Source: Dimorphilus gyrociliatus (lineage: Eukaryota > Annelida > Polychaeta > Dinophilidae). Taken from it: DNA of 64,000 bases. Location: contig CAJFCJ010000011.1 in the NCBI GenBank assembly GCA_904063045.1, positions 930,001 to 994,000 on the forward strand. Direction: 5' to 3'. This document shows positions 36,665-48,900 of the stretch, one piece after another. The notes under the pieces were generated by a model, which was not told the origin of the DNA, made no database searches, and was given only the letters and a program-made list of their open reading frames with translations. Numbering within the stretch: position 1 is the first letter of the stretch; each line of letters starts with the position of its first letter. The position numbers were made by a program, and so were the translations under genes.

Positions 36665-38197
36665 ATGAACAACATGGAAGTAGATGTACCCTCGGAAGAT
36701 CATGTGCCGAGTCGTCTGAAGAGATCAAATAGTGCGCCAATGCTAAACTTCATTCAGCCAACGACGACAGTGAAAAATAATATTTCTACCTCTAATCTAT
36801 CAAACTTTGACGGCCAATCATTGTAAGAATGTCCTTCAAACCGAAATTTTACTCTAGTATCTAATTTTTGTTTTAGCACTATATATAGGGGTAATTTGTT
36901 CAATTCAAAAACTCTTCAAGATTCGCAAAGAATCAGACGCTACAGCACAAGTCATTTGTCAGTAAATTCTCCAACGGTAAGCTCACTTTTGGAAAGCCAT
37001 GTGATTAGTTATCAAAAAAATGCATAACTTATCGCTGAAATATTTATAGCTCTTCGATAGATTTAAGAACAAAAAAATCGCTTAAAATGCGTATAATTAT
37101 AAATATTTCTCTTCAGACTCCAATCAAAAATAGATTGACGCAAATAAAGCAAGAAGAGAGTTTAACGCCAATAACAAGAGAAGTGCAGCATGAAAGGTTT
37201 GTTACTGAGAATAGTTTTACAAGGGTTATGGTTAATAATACTCAGACTTTAACTTTAATTAGAAATGTTCATGTGCAAATGCAAATGTCACATTCTTGTG
37301 AAGATTTGTCATTGTGTGACAAAGAAGATGGAAAGTGCCGACCAAAATCCTTAACGGAACAGCTGCACATTACAACTACTTTGTATGCCAGTTCTCCATC
37401 TCCCACCAGGAGTATGTTAGCAGGAAAAGTAGGACAACATCATTCTTAATTCAGTTTTTTTATATAAAATGTTACTTTTCTTTTTTTAGCAATGTTTTTC
37501 GCCATCTCAACAACAAATTGTTCCTAGTCCTTTGCCTAGTCCAACTAGACGGCCCTATAGGAGGAGTCTAAGTCCTATAGCTTCGCTAAGACCCAGTTCA
37601 ATTGGTCCAACTAAGAGAAAAAGTAAGTTCATCTTAGTTATTATGTAAATTGTAAGGAATCCAATGGTGAAATTTTTGTTTCAAAGAAATTAGCATCTAA
37701 AACCATTCATTTGCAATACATTTAGAAAATAAGGCTTATTAGCTTTAGTGTTTTCGAAGTGTATAAAAGAGGTTAAAGCTTAATTATTGGTTTTTTTTTA
37801 GTGGAAATAGATAGCCAATACGAAAACTGGTGTAGTCCGAATAAAAGAATGTCTTTTGGTTCTGCTAATCAATATACACCAGAGAGACAAGATTCAACGG
37901 GTAATTTCACTCGAAGGTAATGAAAGAGTTTTTCAAATGTCTAAGAAATAATTAAAGTAAACAATAATCAATAACAGGAATTCATCAACACCCAGTAGCG
38001 CCGAGTGTGAGGAACCGATGTGCCAATCTTCATATATATTTCGTCCAGTCCGAAATTCCACGGAATCAGTATCAAGTGACTCTGAGTCTGTTTTAAGTCC
38101 TATCAGATATTGCACCCCTTTTAATCTCTCTCCTCTCGTTACTCCTGTCAATGGTACGCCACTAAGACAAACTACCGAAAATTGCGATGCCACTTGA
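36665..38197 (+). CDS. PABIR1: PABIR/FAM122-like PP2A-B55 inhibitor
   Basis: Vertebrate FAM122/PABIR proteins are disordered, bind PP2A-B55 and inhibit it, with roles in mitotic entry and the DNA-damage checkpoint. Seven exons (36665-36822, 36877-36976, 37117-37196, 37263-37428, 37490-37622, 37802-37916 and 37978-38197) encode 323 aa. Family blocks are LKRSNSAPM (18-26, a phospho-type motif), the B55-docking helix KNRLTQIKQEES (90-), REVQHERNVHVQMQMSHSCE, YASSPSPTR, QCFSPSQQQIVPSPLPSPT, RRSLSPIASLRPSSIGPTKRK and many SP sites. The 66 nt intron 37197-37262 is in frame and stop-free. I removed it because the splice restores HER-NVHVQMQMSHS, matching HEREVQTAMQISHS in vertebrates. Which PABIR paralogue it equals is not decidable. 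Confidence 0.88.
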
Positions 38198-39646
38198 CTC
38201 AAAAATATATTTCATATTTATCACATTGTAAAAATTATAAAGATTGGAAGAAGAAATGCGACGAAGAATTGGGTTGAGAGAGTCTTGCAGATTCATTTTA
38301 AAGCATGCAGTGTTTTTTTCCTCATTCTTTAAAAAAATTTATCAAATTTAGACACTTATGGTGTTTGTATATTTAACGAAAAATTTTAAGTGTGTAGAAG
38401 AATCAGAGTTGTATTTGACTCGAATTCATTTAGAAGTGAAAAGTCATATAACTAAATTTCGTATTGTTTTTTTTTTTTTCATTTGATCGTTAGTTTTGTA
38501 TGTACTGTACAGTATGTTTGTCAGAGGTACCGTGTATATACTTCAAAGAAAAAATAGCCTAATACGATAATTCCAGCAATTATATATTCTTATAGCACAA
38601 TAATTAATAGCTACTTTTTAACTTTCTTGTGACCTCCTTCAGACTAAGCGATTGGTCAAAGTAAATACTGTAAATATGAAGATCAGCACAAGTATTCTAT
38701 TTTAGGAAGAAAACTAAAAGACAAACGCTTTATTTTTGTATTCACTCCTTATTCCAGAATAGCATATTTTTAAAAGACATCGGTCTGGTTTAGCAAATAG
38801 ACTTTACGTATCGAGGTTTATCGCATGGTCTCGATGTCAGTATTTTACGTATCTCTAATAAAACTATTGATATGAAATATAACAAACGCCTTGTTAATCT
38901 AAGAAAGCAACGAGATATTGTTCTCTTCACCATTGTCTATATTTGGATAAAGCCGTATTAGTTTATCAGCGGGTTTTGAAAGTAACTAGCTAATTATTAG
39001 GATCTTGCTCTTTATCTTGAATAAATAGGAGTTGAAATAAAGGAAAACACCTAGAGCAGACATTCTCTATCCCTCGTGACCGATACATTCTTTGATAACT
39101 TTTTTTTACAAATCACTTAACTAACGAGAAAAAACTGACCTAATTTTTTTACTTGATAAATATTTAATATTTTATATATCATCTGACATTCTAACCCTTA
39201 TATGACCTTTTTTCTGAGGTAAAAACTTGTAAAATGCTATAAAATGCGCTTAAATCTACCAAATTTTTGTAGTAGATTTTAGAATCAGCAGATGTCGCAT
39301 TCTTCGCTGAGCGACTGTAAAATGACCGTCAGCCGGCAGCACAGTTCAGCTATTATTGATCAGACTCTTTTACATCAGCCCCGGTAAAAATGGCTTGAAA
39401 AAACAGAATACAATCGAAAAGAAGGATAGGACATATATCAGTCAATTAAAGGACAATCCATTAGATTTACTTCCCAAAAAATATTATTGATTATAGTTGA
39501 TCTGGTAAAGCGAAGGATATTCTCTCTCTGACATCAGAAATTAAACAGGCATGGCAAACAAGGTCGATTATTTTAAATATTAGAAAATTCCGAAAAATTT
39601 AGTGCTGTTAGTGGTGTTGAAAAGTAAAAATAGTAAGAAGAAAATC
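38198..39646. other. Intergenic region, no gene supported
   Basis: This 1.45 kb AT-rich region holds the FAM122 3' UTR and the upstream region of the PI-PLC-X gene. No exon-like frame or RNA gene was seen. Confidence 0.4.
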
Positions 39647-42600
39647 ATGCTTACGTTTGAAGAATTACTCGTGTTAAAGACTGATGCAGCTTTAAAGAAA
39701 ATGCCCAGCTTGAATGACTTGAAAGATTGTAAGTTTACTATAATATTTTGTAATACGTAAGGCCTATAATTTTTTATGTTGAGGCGATTATAAGCTGGAA
39801 TTTAGATTTACGTATAGTAAAACTTTTATGAATTAAAGAGTAATCAATTGAAATTTCCCAATTACCTTTGTGGGAATTGTAAGAGATGATATTAGCAAAT
39901 AATAGAGGTCATTTAAGGTTGTACATAACAGTCTGATAAGATAGGTAAAATTTGTAGCATACATTTTTTGAATTTATTATTGTTATTAATGATTCTGATA
40001 AAAATAGAGATTACAATAGTTCATTTGCATATTTAAATAGCTTGGCTTGGAAGATGGGGATCTCAACCTATGCGATCCAGGTCGTCAACTTTACCATCCG
40101 GAAAGAGGCGTAGAGTTTCGTTTGCCGCCTCTACCACCGAATATACTTACTATGATCCATCAGATAATTCTAGTAAAGAAGACCTTCAAGTTTCAAAGGA
40201 AGATTTGCGGGCATCTCAGGAATCTCTAACGAAGTTAGTACAAGACTTTGAAACTCAACTGTTGAAGAATAAAGACAAATATGAAGGGCCAAACGAGAGT
40301 GTTGAAGAAGCACTGATCAGACGCCAATTAGAAATAGAATATGAGGAAGAGAAAGCCGAAAGGAAAATCTTCCAGCATTCAAAAACTGCACTTTCTGAAA
40401 GTACCTCAATCGATTCTTTTGTAAATGATGATGAAACAAAGAATTTAGAAAAATCAAATATTGAAAATAATGATTTAGATAAATTAATGTGTAACGCTCC
40501 GGCTTGTAGTACGTCTGATTGTCTTCAAAGTGAGGAGTCAAATGAACTGGAGAGAGTTCATGAAGTAGCCACAAACGTAGTAGATATTGAATTACAAGAA
40601 ACAGAGAACAATAGAGAAGATGTGATAAAAATAAAGGATAACGATTCTGAAGTGAACGTTATTGCCACAAACTCTACTAATCTTGAGACAATTAGTAATG
40701 AAATTGATTGTGTGAAAGGTTCTACGTTACCTATTAGTGATTCTAATGTAGTAGCAAACACAAAAGAGCATGCTGATATAGTGCTAGAGCATGAGCTGCA
40801 AGACAAAGAAGTTCATAAAACTTTAGAGAAGGAAGTGAAAGAAGGTCATTGCCACAAGGAGGCTAAATGTATGGGTTGCTATTCAGAGTCAATAACATTA
40901 CCTGATCTTTTCACAAATGGAAATGGTGCTGAATCCCAACAAGAAGTAGGCTCTTCTCCTTCACCTACCACGTCATTTTATAAATTAAGTCCATCTAAGT
41001 CATCAACAATGGAATCAATATCCGAAGAGTTGGAAGAAGAAAAAGTCCCCCCATTACAGAGTCTTGAATGCGTAGAGTCAAATAGACCGGCAGCAATATC
41101 ATGCAGATCATCATCAAGTAGCGAGGAATTTGTTACGCCTATGCTTTCTCCTGAAGAACACCGCATGAATTCTTTCAGCAAGCAAAATAATTCCTTATCT
41201 CCGCCCGTACAAACATCTTTCTTTTGCGGAAATATTCCGAAATTACATAACCACGGAGAAATAAGAGGAACTCTGTCTCCCGGACTGTCGCCATTGTTTG
41301 GAAGAAGATTGGAGCTAGGTAGTGAAAGATGCGATCTCTGCGAAATGTGTGATTCCTATGATGACACTATGTCAGTCTGTTCTTTAGACTATCTGAAACT
41401 AGATGAAGCGCCTGATGAATATCTCGAAGGATGGATGGAGAGGTATGTATCATTGATTCATGGAAATTTTAGGAAAGAGCTTCTTTACACCCTTAACATC
41501 CATTCTTTTCTAAAAAAATATACTTTTTAAACATTAAATCCACTTTGAAACTAAATGTTTGAGTGTAAACTAAAAGGGTAATTCTTACTTTTTATTATCT
41601 ATGATCTGTTCAGTATGGCTGATTTACAGGTTACCGTCCAGATTGCACCATCTTCCTCTTTGCCAATTAATAATTCCAGGTGAACATATTTCTCTAAGCT
41701 TAATTTAACTTTACTTTTTGTGTGTTATGCTAAACATCTTGTTTTACTTACTTCTTAAATCTCTGAAGGCTCACACATATCAATTGCTGTACAAAACGAT
41801 ATGAGAACTGACCTGGATTTCTCACAGTGTAACAAGGCGATGCTAGATGCTCTTGGAAAGTTACCTGACTTTGCAGTGTTTAATCGATTTAAAAAGCATA
41901 TGAAGTCTCTCTGGAAAGCTTGGATGCCCAAACAACGGCTTTCCCTATTAGATCAATTAAAAAGCGGTGCCAGGTTTCTTCATTGGCGACTCGCTAAAAG
42001 AGAGAGCATAGTATATGGAGCACATGGTCTTTACACAAGACCATCGCTGTCCTACATTCAGGACATTGCTTCTTTTTGTTCTAGAAATAGGCGAGAAATA
42101 GTCATGCTACATGTAGAAGCTCTAGCCAATATGGACAAAGTAGCTACCGAAAGATGGTTGGATGAAGTATACGATGAGCTAGGAGTGTTTTTAGTGGAAA
42201 GAACTAAAAAATTTAGTGATTTAAGCCTAAAATCAGTATGGTAAGCTGTCAAAAAGAATTAATTTAATCAGCCATGTCTATATTGATTTCTAATATTTGT
42301 TTTATAATTATCATTCTTTTCAAATAGGGCTACTGGGAGAAATTTGCTACTTTTCATTCCAAATTGCTCTAGTGTTTCACAAGCACTTAAAAGGCACAAG
42401 ATGCGTAACTATGTTTGGTCAGATCGTCATTTAGAAATTCACGCTTTCAGAGTACAAAACGTGGAAGATTTAGTTAAGAAAATGGATGAGTCATATTCCA
42501 AAATTTCAGCCAAGAAAAATAAAGAAAAATTGATAGTTATTAGAGCGGTTCTAGCTCCAGACTGGGAAATGGTTTTTGGAGACTACGAATACACTTCTCT

Positions 42601-42760
42601 AAAGCAGCTGAATGATGTGGTTGTTCACGACAGACTCAATAGTTGGTTGTTGGACAAGTCATTTTTAAATGTTGTCTCTTTCGACTTTGTAGGTTCGAAA
42701 TTCTTGATGAGAAACTGCATAAATTTAAACGCTTTAAAGCGGGCAGAAACTACTGTTTAA
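39647..42760 (+). CDS. PI-PLC X-domain protein with long disordered N-terminus and PP1-docking motif
   Basis: Five exons (39647-39728, 40041-41442, 41630-41679, 41769-42240 and 42328-42760) encode 812 aa. The last 320 residues form a PLCXD-type phosphatidylinositol phospholipase C X domain: WMERLPSRLHHLPLCQLIIPGSH, continuing through GARFLHWRL, AHGLYT and FDFVGSKFL. Catalytic His514 and His597, Arg585 and Asp788 are kept. The usual Asp after the first His is Ile515, and the Asp of the LDxR motif is His583, so activity may be reduced or changed. The N-terminal 490 residues are mostly acidic and disordered. KRRRVSFAAS (49-58) contains RVSF, a consensus docking site for protein phosphatase 1. 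The frame fixes the 41630 acceptor, because the alternative at 41614 breaks the GSH junction. Family members are usually near 320 aa, so the extension is unusual. Confidence 0.88.
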
Positions 42761-43370
42761 TTTGATTATTTGTTTCCTGCAATTGTAAAATCTGTTCTTT
42801 CTTCAACTGTTTTATAGATTGAGCTGCTTGTTAAACAAAATATCGTCCTCTTCTATCGTTCAAAGGCCTATTTAATAGGCTATCAATGTTCTGCAATTTA
42901 TCATACCCTTTTTACCAAAGGAAAAGTAAAGGGGTGTTGCACATTCTCCTTTTCCTTTAATTTATTTCAAAGTTCATCAGTTATGCAGAATGTTCATACT
43001 TTTATGCAATACACAATAGCGTTTAATCTATACTCACTCCTCTTTTCCTCAACTTAATTACTCAATACTGTTTCAAGTGGGTCAATTGAATATTAGATAT
43101 CTAACTTACACTTACACCTTTAAGCTAAAGTGCATTACAAAACAGAAGACTTGGCAAGTACTTAATATTCCACATACGTCTTTGAAAATTACACAAAACC
43201 TGTTTGCACGCGCGATTCCATGTAACTTTGAAATACACTTGGAGATAAGATATAAAAGGTCGAGGTCATAGTCTAAATTTTTAGTTTTTTCTTAGTATCT
43301 TGCTAAGTTAGGAACTTTTATATCAAAAATTCATTTTAACTATTACAAAGAGTGAAGTATTATTACAGAA
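42761..43370. other. Spacer between PI-PLC-X and FAAH genes
   Basis: This 610 bp AT-rich spacer contains the 3' UTR of the PI-PLC-X gene and the FAAH promoter. Nothing more specific is visible. Confidence 0.4.
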
Positions 43371-45609
43371 ATGATTGGCTTTCTTGTATCTCTTTTATCC
43401 AGTTTTGTATCATTGATGACGTTCTCTTGGCTTTGGAAATGCTTTAATTGTGTAAAAAATACTAGAAATAATACCTTAAAAAGAGAAAATGCAAAGGTAA
43501 AGAAATTATTGTACATCAGTAGATTAGAAGAAAAACTGAGTAACGTCTTTATTGATGATGCTGAAACTATCCGAAACCTTGACGCTGCAACATTAATAGA
43601 GTGTATGAAAGAAGGTAAATATAGACCAGAAGATGTGCTTAAGGCTTATCAGGTAGAGTTTCGATTCAATATTGCTATTAACCTCTATAGTTACATTAGA
43701 AGAAATATTGTTTAAAAATAGCAATTCGCTTTGATCGCCCAAAAAGAAACTAACTGTATAACAGCAATAATCGAAGAAGCTGAAGCAGAATGTAAGGAAT
43801 TAGAAAATCAACCTAGTAAGACAAATATACATTTTTTAATCACTGTTTTAATTATTATTACATGGTGGTTTTGTTTGTAGGCGAGGGTCGATTATTATAT
43901 GGAATTCCAATTTGTATCAAAGATGATTTAGCAGTTAAAGGGTACGATCAAACCTATGGATGCGCAAATCGTTTGGAAAGTCCACTAAAGGAAGATTCCA
44001 TCATTGTTCAAGTTCTTAGACATCATGGGGCTATACCCTTCGTTAGAACTAATTTACCTCAAACAGCAATATCGTATGAGTGTTCAAATCCTATATATGG
44101 TTGTACCCAAAATCCACATAAGAAAGGAAGATCACCTGGTGGGTCCAGCGGAGGGAATGGCGCCTTATTAGGTCTCAAGGGGAGCCCAGTTGGTATAGGT
44201 TCAGACCTGGGTGGATCAATTAGAATACCTTCGCATTTTTGTGGTACTGTGGGATTTAAACCAACGAGCGGCAGATTAAGTCTTCGAAATAATAATGATC
44301 TTTTGCCTGGAGCTGATCTCCTCCTTCCCACTTATGGCCCTATGGGAAGAGATGTTAAGTCTGTGTCTACTGTTATGAAGGCATTAGGTTGATAGTTAAA
44401 ATCAATTATTATACTTTAATGAACCTGTTTTTTTTTAATCAGCCTCTGACATTCTTTTTCAATTGGACGAATCTATACCACCCATGAAATTCAATGACGA
44501 TGATTTTGCGTCTACTAGGAAGCTTAGAATCGGTTATTTTATTCAAAACGGAATTTTCCCTGCTGCTCCGGCCGTTCAAAGGGCCTGCGAACTTGCGAAA
44601 AAAGAATTAGGAAATTTAGGACACGAAATGATAGATTGTAGTAACATTTCTAATGAAATTGACCTACATATAGCGAATGAGCTTATAGTAGATTGTATCG
44701 TTCTTGATAATGGTAAGGCATTCCTTGAAAATGTAAAGGATGATGCCCTTGACCCAAGTATTAGAAACGAAATATTTGTTTTAAAATCGCCGGATTTTAT
44801 TAAGAGATTTCTCTCATTCCTACTATCCTTTCTTGTAAGTTTTGAAATGTTATCCTCTAAGGAAAGAAAATATAAAACATACATTTATATTTTCAGGATA
44901 AAAATGTTTCATCGACAATAAAACAAATGATTGGAAAGAAAGATGTATCAAGCTATTATCAAAGAGTTTGTAAGAGAAATGTTCGTATTATTTATTTTAT
45001 AATACAAATTAATAACACAAGATATTCTACTTTTTTATTTATTAGAAATTTAGGGAAGATATGTTTTCAATCTGGAAAAAATTGAAATTGGACGCTATGA
45101 TTTGCCCACCTTGTGGTGTATATGCTCCACCTCATTACAAGTTTTCAAAATCAACATCCTGTATGTATTAATATTTTTACTATTATAATATCTTATTTAT
45201 AGTTTAAGTATATCAAATCATCATTTGATATTTTATTATTTTAGTGGCTTGTTCTTATTCTTCATTATGGAATATTGTAAATTATCCTGCTGGAGTAGTT
45301 CCTGTGACAAAAGTTAATAAAGCTGATGATGAGAATTTAAAAAATTACTATAAAGAACACTGTAAACAATATCTACATAAATTAGCATACGTTTGTATTT
45401 CATTAAAAATTAGAACTATTTTTGATTTAATTGCTAGTTGTACACCTCATCCTTACTTTTTATTATTTACTTTACCTTAGAATGGATTAAAGGACGGTAT
45501 AGGACTCCCTGTTGGCGTTCAAGTTGTTACTCTGCCATTTAGAGATGAACTCTGTTTGAACGTAATGGGTCAGCTTGAGACCAGCATAAAACGCCTAATG
45601 GAAAAATAA
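43371..45609 (+). CDS. FAAH: Fatty-acid amide hydrolase
   Basis: FAAH is a membrane-bound serine hydrolase that breaks down anandamide and other fatty-acid amides. Eight exons (43371-43652, 43722-43815, 43881-44387, 44443-44834, 44897-44965, 45046-45160, 45245-45390 and 45481-45609) encode 577 aa (human FAAH 579). An N-terminal hydrophobic helix (about 1-25) fits the single membrane anchor. The amidase-signature triad is complete: Lys139 in PICIKDD, Ser214 in GGSSGGN and Ser238 in GSDLGGSIRIPS, each three residues off the human numbering. The C-terminal blocks NYPAGVVPVTKV and GIGLPVGVQ are also family-typical. The donor after exon 5 is AGA|GTTTGT, chosen because it joins YYQR to KFREDMF in frame. 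Confidence 0.95.
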
Positions 45610-45697
45610 GAGAGTAAACTAAATTACCCTTTGACCTTTTTGTGACTGAAAAAATAGATAATAGATGTCGCTCTTTCATGACACTTAAAGAAATAGA

Positions 45698-45703
45698 AAT
45701 AAA
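45698..45703 (+). terminator. Poly(A) signal AATAAA for FAAH
   Basis: Canonical AATAAA lies 89 nt after the FAAH stop, in the 348 bp convergent spacer shared with the ankyrin gene. Confidence 0.5.
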
Positions 45704-45957
45704 AAATAACATTATGAACAATCTATTTTAGGTAAAGGATGTACAGTTAAAATGACACTTTTGACACAGAAATTTTGATTGTAAGTTTGAAATTGTTACA
45801 TAATAATTTGCCGTAATATCATAGTATTTACGTAAAAGTCAGGTACTGGAGCTATGAATATTCTTTGCAGGAAACTTATCGTAATGTTCCATAGATAGGA
45901 CACTATTAAACAATAGATATGCATAGATAAGAATTATTTCTTAAATCAATTTTAAAG

Positions 45958-48900
45958 TCATTGTACCTTGTACGTCTTTTTGTATATTCGCTCATCTTCG
46001 TGAATTTGTTTCAACTGCTCCTTTAAATGCTCTTGCCACTCTTGAACATTGTTAAATTGAGATGGTCTTTTTTTGTACGTCCCATTAACAGTCTCATCAT
46101 TATATTGACGCAGAAGAGTTTTAAGAACAGTCTTCTCTTTGACATTACCAGGTGGTCTGTGATTCATTGTTAATAAACATTTACTTGCTCTATTTATACC
46201 CTGCAAAGATATCTTTTTAATTTGAAATAATCGCACCGCCTCTTGAACATGATTATTAATTCTTCTATAATGAACTTTCGGTCTGCTTAATGCAAGACGT
46301 TTTTTTGTTGACGTTGTTTTTGGTCTACGATTCTCTGACTCTTTAGGTTTGTGTGATTTTTCTTTGTCGGGAGCGGTTTTTGGACGATTCTTCGTAGTCG
46401 GACTGGGAGATTTTTTAGGTACTTCAACTGACCTCGCTTTTCTAATTTGGCGAGGTTTCGAATTAGCTTTTGGCGCTTTTGGAGGATGAGGAATGATTTT
46501 TATTTCTTTATTACTTTGAGTAAGCGAGGGAGAAGACGTTTGGGCAGGCGATACAGAATGAGACGATGAAACGGAATGTTCACTTTTAGCTTTATCAGTT
46601 GACTTGGAATCCACTGTGATCGAGCTGTCAGCCTCAAATTCATCATTATATTCGGCTTCGACTTCGGCTTCGGTTTTATCTTTGGTTTTAGTAGTTACTT
46701 CACCATCTGAGAGATTAGTCTCATCTTTTTCTCTTATTTCTTCAACTCTTTCATCTTCAGCTTTACCTATTTCCTTTTTTTCATTTTCGTCATCTGGCTT
46801 TGCTTTATGTTCTATAGAATATTCAGATTTCTCCGAAAGAGATTTATCATGTTCTACTTGTTTTTTATCATCCTCTTTAGTTTGCATTTCCTCACTTTCG
46901 CTTTCTTTTTCAGGTTCTTTATTTACTTCTTGTTCAGTCTTTTCCTCCTCTTCTTTTTCTATTTCTTCTTTTTTGCCTTCTTCTTTCTCCTCTTTTTCTT
47001 CCTCCTCTTTCTCCTCCTCTTTGATTAATTCTTCTTTCTCTTCTTCAACATCCTCGTCTATTTTATCGAGGTAATTGTCGCTTCTTTCATATATTATTTC
47101 TGAATTAGATTGTTTAGGCAGAGTGTTTTCAGCTGATTCTGCTAATACCTCATCCTCTTTTTGACTCTCCTCTTCAGATTTTTCATCTTTTTCTGCTTGT
47201 TTTACTTCGTCCTCCTGAATAGACTCGGCCGTTGATTTTGTCTCTTCTTCTGCTGTTGTTTCGTCTACTTCAGAGTCTTTATTGCTCTCTCTATCCTTTT
47301 CTTGCTCTTTAGAGTCCTCCTGAGGGCGCTCAACTAATTGTAACTCAGAAATTTTTTCATCATTGTCAGTCTTTTCCGTTTCCAAGTCCTCGCTCTTGTC
47401 TTTGTTATCGTTTCCAACCAAAGATTCTTGCCGTTCATTCTCATCAGATAAGTCTTTTTCCGCTTCCGCTAAGCTTTGTGTTTCAATAGCTTTCTCTTCC
47501 TCTTCGCTAGTTTCCTTTTCATTGTTTTCTTTCCGGTCAGACATTTCCTTCTCTACGATTTGCTCTTTAGTTTCTAAAAAATAAATATGGCGGATAACTT
47601 GACTACGATTAACTTAATATTCTAGAGGGAAATAAAATGAGTAGTTAGGGGACAATTAATTTAATCTCTAATATTAAAGCAAGTTTTTCATAAAAAGCTA
47701 CGAAGCAAACGAGATCAATTTGGCCTCTATATAATATTCTAAATTGATTATTGATTGAAATCAATCATAAGTATGATACTATGTCGTTTTTAAAGTTAAA
47801 ATTATTGATTTAATTATATATTTTTACTCTTTTATTCGGTATTGTAGAAAAAGACGTTACAAACCTTCCATGGTAGGCGTCTCCTCAATTTTCAATAAGG
47901 CAGCAAGGCTCTCGTGTCCCTTTTCTAGGGCAATATCATAAGGCGTTAGGCTTTTATTTTTGTCCTGTTTAGAAACAAAGTACTAATTATTTTTCTCCTG
48001 TTATCATTAGCTATAGAATATACATATTGATTAATATATAAACGGCCTATTTCATATTGTCTATCTGTTTCAACAAAGTGTATTCTGTATACATAATAAT
48101 ATTTATATCGATGCTTAGTAATATATTTAACAGCATCATAAATGATATAATTTCATTTGCCTCAAATTGAGGGTTTACTCTTCTGTTTAGTAAATAATGA
48201 AGATGAGTATATCAATCTATTCAAATTTTATCAATTGAAAAACAGCTATATGGAAATAAACCAACCGGAATATGGTAATAAACATCTTTTTTTGCCTTTA
48301 ACTCTAACAATAGCTTGCATACTTCAGTATTTCCAGTTAAAGCACCAATGTGTAAACACGTTCTACCATTAGAATTTCCAATATTAACCTTTTCTTCGTT
48401 TCCAGTTAAAACATACCTTATAACCTGTAAATGATTCCCAAAAGATGCTTCGTGAATTGGATGATCTCCTTTTTTATTTGATCCCCAACATTCACCACCG
48501 TATTCTGTCAGATATTTTAGGCATTCTAAATTACCTAATGCACATGCACAATGAGATGGTAGTCTTCCTTTTAAGTCTCTATGATTTGGATTCGCCTTAT
48601 TTTCTAACAGTTTCTTAACAATTACGTTATGCCCATGACTTATTGCGTAAAAAAGGGGTGTACAACCATTTTTATCTTCTGTGTCTACTTTTGTTTGATC
48701 GTTCTTGAGAAAATCAACCAGCACATTCTCGAAACCTTGAGAAGCAACGCAGTGCAAAGCTGATAAGCGGTCGATATCTGAATCTTTCGTTTCTGCTCCC
48801 TTCTCCGTTAGTAAATGACAAGCTTCTAGTGAACCTAAAAATTAGAAAGAAAAATAATATAAAAAATATTAAACAATCCTTAAATGAACTGAAAACTAAA

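Noticed and set aside
41614-41679. Alternative acceptor at 41613 for the PI-PLC-X gene
   Set aside because: It keeps frame locally but leaves phase 2 before the GSH exon, which would break the frame; the acceptor at 41629 gives the conserved LIIPGSH junction.
44966-45053. Acceptor at 45053 and donor at 44969 for FAAH exon 5/6
   Set aside because: This pairing shifts the frame into stops; donor 44965 with acceptor 45045 preserves the family sequence.
46604-47074. Long Ser/Phe-rich plus-strand frames opposite the Glu-rich ankyrin exon
   Set aside because: They are antisense shadows: GAA/GAG codons read on the other strand give TTC/CTC. No independent signals exist.
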